Assembly (NCBI GenBank): GCA_012270305.1
Contig: JAAXIO010000021.1
Location: 40,970-104,969, forward strand
Length of the DNA stretch: 64,000 bases
Reading direction: 5' to 3'
Source: Candidatus Saccharimonadota bacterium
Lineage (GTDB): Bacteria > Patescibacteriota > Saccharimonadia > Saccharimonadales > Saccharimonadaceae
The notes beneath the pieces are model-generated. The model was not told the origin of the DNA, made no database searches, and saw nothing but the letters and a program-made list of their open reading frames with translations. Both the position numbers and the translations under genes were made by a program. Shown here piece after piece: positions 62,651 through 64,000 of the stretch (the first letter of the stretch is position 1; every line of letters begins with the position of its first letter).

Positions 62651-62772
62651 AAATCAAAATGATATAATAAATAATCTCTGAAGTTGAGCACCACTAGATG
62701 GCTCCTTCGGAGCACATTAACATCTACTACTGCACAACGTTTGAGATTCCGTCCCCAACCCTAGGAAGCCAC

Positions 62773-63033
62773 ATGGAAAAACCTGAGAAAGTGTTGGTCA
62801 CACTTAAAAATGGCCGCACCGGTGAAGTCGTCCAAGAGGAATACTCCTCCCTAGAAGACTTTCGTACATTCCGCCCTAAACACGCGGATGGCCGAGACGC
62901 CATTTACTCGTTGCTACCCTTAACCGCCAGAGTTTCGGAATGGCGAATAGAAGTAACTTTGTTCTACCCTAACGGAAAGAAGGTGACCGTAGAAGATCCT
63001 CGCCCTTACGCCGAGGATGTCATGGCGAGTTAA
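62773..63033 (+). CDS. small protein, unknown
   Basis: 86 aa from ATG 62773 (SD AGGAAG; the frame opens at 62698 without SD). MEKPEKVLVTLKNGRTGEVVQEEYSSLEDFRTFRPKHADGRDAIY, then beta-rich WRIEVTLFYPNGKKVTVEDPRPYAED. No signal or TM; no family recognised. TGATATAAT lies ~110 nt upstream. Confidence 0.6.
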   Translation: MEKPEKVLVTLKNGRTGEVVQEEYSSLEDFRTFRPKHADGRDAIYSLLPLTARVSEWRIEVTLFYPNGKKVTVEDPRPYAEDVMAS

Positions 63034-63210
63034 TCTCGTCCCCAGGGAATGCTTTACTAGAAAGGCTAAGACCGTTGATCGCTTACGCGTTTGATGCAGT
63101 ATTAGACGGAACCGCTGCTTAGTTAACCGCTCAGCATGTTCCCATTCTCCTTTGCTCACAACTCGCATTGTGATTAAAGGAGAGTGTATTCACAACTATA
63201 AATTGTTTTA

Positions 63211-63400
63211 TATAATGCAAAGTTTTGACAAACCGCTTATGTAGGTGTAGCCTGGTACATAGTAAGTAATCGATAAAAAGAAACACTTACGCCTGGCTCG
63301 GGGCACATTCCGATAAACAATTGAGGAAAGGGCCGTTTGAGCAACAATTCAAACATTCCTTGCAAGGGACAGAAATACCGGCTGATCACCGGTATTTTTG
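63211..63400 (+). ncRNA. candidate structured RNA, ~175 nt, four hairpins
   Basis: TATAAT (63211-63216) predicts +1 near 63223. Stems: TATGTA/TACATA (63238-63243 with 63256-63261), GTAAGT/ACTTAC (63262-63267 with 63285-63290), nested AGGAA...GTTTGA/TCAAAC...TTCCT (63324-63360), and terminator AAATACCGG/CCGGTATTT (63373-63397) followed by T-rich sequence. No reading frame. Contains GAGGAAAG and GACAGAA-like bits reminiscent of RNase P but is far too short and lacks its other conserved regions. 63034-63210 holds no gene. Confidence 0.5.
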
Positions 63401-63412
63401 ATTTGTGAATTA

Positions 63413-63925
63413 TTACGCAACCGTATCAAGTTCGAATTGGTGCGCCATAGCCGCACCTAACACTGCATAGCTAGTCAACTGCGGGTAGTACCGCATGGCA
63501 GCGCTCACAACTACCTCTTTAGTCTTTGGAAGATTACTAGTAAAGATCGCGTACGCTTTTTCTTGATAGTCGGCTAACTGTGTAATATCGGCGTGCATCC
63601 AAGCAGCAGCCTGGGTTTGAACGCTAAATAACTCACTCGTTCGAGTGGGCACCGCCGCGAGCAGTAGCGACATCGCCTCGTATAAGCTGGCGCCGTGATC
63701 GAGCGCGTTATAGCGACTATCATGATCTAAAACAGTACCTGTAACTGCACTTACAACTTTATGCCCTACTTTAAACACCCATGAAATGCGCTCTGATGCC
63801 TGGTGGCTTTCAGTTACAATATCTTGATTACTTAGAAGCAGCTCTAGCATAGCGGCATTATTGTCGGTTAGATCTTGATTAGGAAATTCCGGCTGAGCCG
63901 ACAAACCAGTAAGTAGTTCTACCAT
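63413..63925 (-). CDS. helical protein of unknown function
   Basis: 170 aa, all-helical prediction without TM or signal (NAAMLELLLSNQDIVTESHQASERISWVFKVGHKVVSAVTGTVLD, YEAMSLLLAAVPTRTSELF, AVLGAAMAHQFELDTVA). No family recognised. Faces the terminator of the candidate ncRNA. Confidence 0.6.
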   Translation of the reverse strand: MVELLTGLSAQPEFPNQDLTDNNAAMLELLLSNQDIVTESHQASERISWVFKVGHKVVSAVTGTVLDHDSRYNALDHGASLYEAMSLLLAAVPTRTSELFSVQTQAAAWMHADITQLADYQEKAYAIFTSNLPKTKEVVVSAAMRYYPQLTSYAVLGAAMAHQFELDTVA

Positions 63926-63966
63926 AAAAGCATTCTACACCTACTTTGTAAAAACATAAAAGAAAA

Positions 63967-64000
63967 ATGTTCATACAAGCAGAGATTGAGGCTATAGCCG
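63967..64000 (+). CDS. possible gene start cut by the right edge
   Basis: ATG 63967 opens MFIQAEIEAIA in frame to the window end. There is no SD, and the upstream sequence is AT-rich. Divergent from 63413-63925. Too short to classify. Confidence 0.25.
   Translation, partial: MFIQAEIEAIA

Noticed and set aside
62920-63168. 82-aa minus-strand frame
   Set aside because: Largely antisense to the gene at 62773-63033; no supporting signals beyond a weak AAAGGAG within a T-poor region.
63223-63400. RNase P RNA
   Set aside because: GAGGAAAG and GACAGAA look suggestive, but the transcript is under 180 nt and lacks the other conserved regions.

Overview
The window looks like a chromosome segment of a small-genome Patescibacteria/CPR bacterium, most likely Candidatus Saccharibacteria (TM7). 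This is inferred from family content, not from a marker gene. Supporting signs are monoderm-style surface proteins (three type IV prepilins, serine PBP, SecG, LemA/HtpX), compact versions of housekeeping enzymes (326-aa MetK, LigA without zinc-finger cysteines), a PrgI/split-VirB4 type IV secretion system, and many genes whose -10 box lies only 6-9 nt before the start codon. The standard bacterial code with UGA as stop fits all genes seen.

Left host part (1-20.79 kb). In order: MarR regulator, tRNA-Phe, SPFH/slipin, Ddl, RarA, a prepilin coupled to a GH37 trehalase, ZIP transporter, and TypA/BipA. Next comes a large pilin-FN3 adhesin flanked by two paralogous membrane proteins, then tRNA-Ala beside a probable structured RNA. 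After these are an RRM protein, small membrane proteins, HD and NTP-PPase/DUF1653 enzymes, and a LemA-HtpX-membrane protein-LigA operon. The part ends with tRNA-Leu(UAA) and an unusual tRNA-Cys.

Integrated element (about 20,795-51,315; 30.5 kb). It is bounded by an 8-bp repeat at the 3' end of tRNA-Leu(GAG). It carries a PLD-family nuclease, a T4SS (VirB2, a VirB2-VirB6 fusion, PrgI/VirB3, VirB4 split into two genes, M23 peptidase, VirD4-like ATPase) and a respiratory/redox cargo. The cargo has cytochrome bo-type quinol oxidase CyoABCD, two DsbA-like proteins, VKOR, a cupredoxin, a DUF305 protein and three paralogous CxxxC membrane proteins. Also present are a D,D-carboxypeptidase, a permuted M23 protein, and metal handling genes (ArsR, P1B-ATPase, NRAMP). 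A plasmid-like tail (45.7-49.6 kb) contains small genes with repeated structured RNA elements, and a large serine recombinase reads into the tRNA. Joining the two ends in silico extends the recombinase frame by a plausible 50-residue native C-terminus encoded at the left end. This independently supports the boundaries and the circular form.

Right host part (51.3-64 kb). In order: peptide-binding protein, SecG, 4-TMS holin-like protein, aminopeptidase P, LamG-pilin, UvrC, a three-gene flavin electron-transfer operon (FMN-binding protein, ApbE, RnfD-FNR fusion), and MetK with a leader that can hide its ribosome binding site. Several small unknown genes follow, with two candidate structured ncRNAs.

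Working picture: the element is a candidate ICE or mobilised island that delivers an O2-consuming quinol oxidase with its disulfide and metal maturation functions to a host with a minimal flavin redox chain. No relaxase, heme-synthesis or quinone-synthesis gene was recognised in the window.
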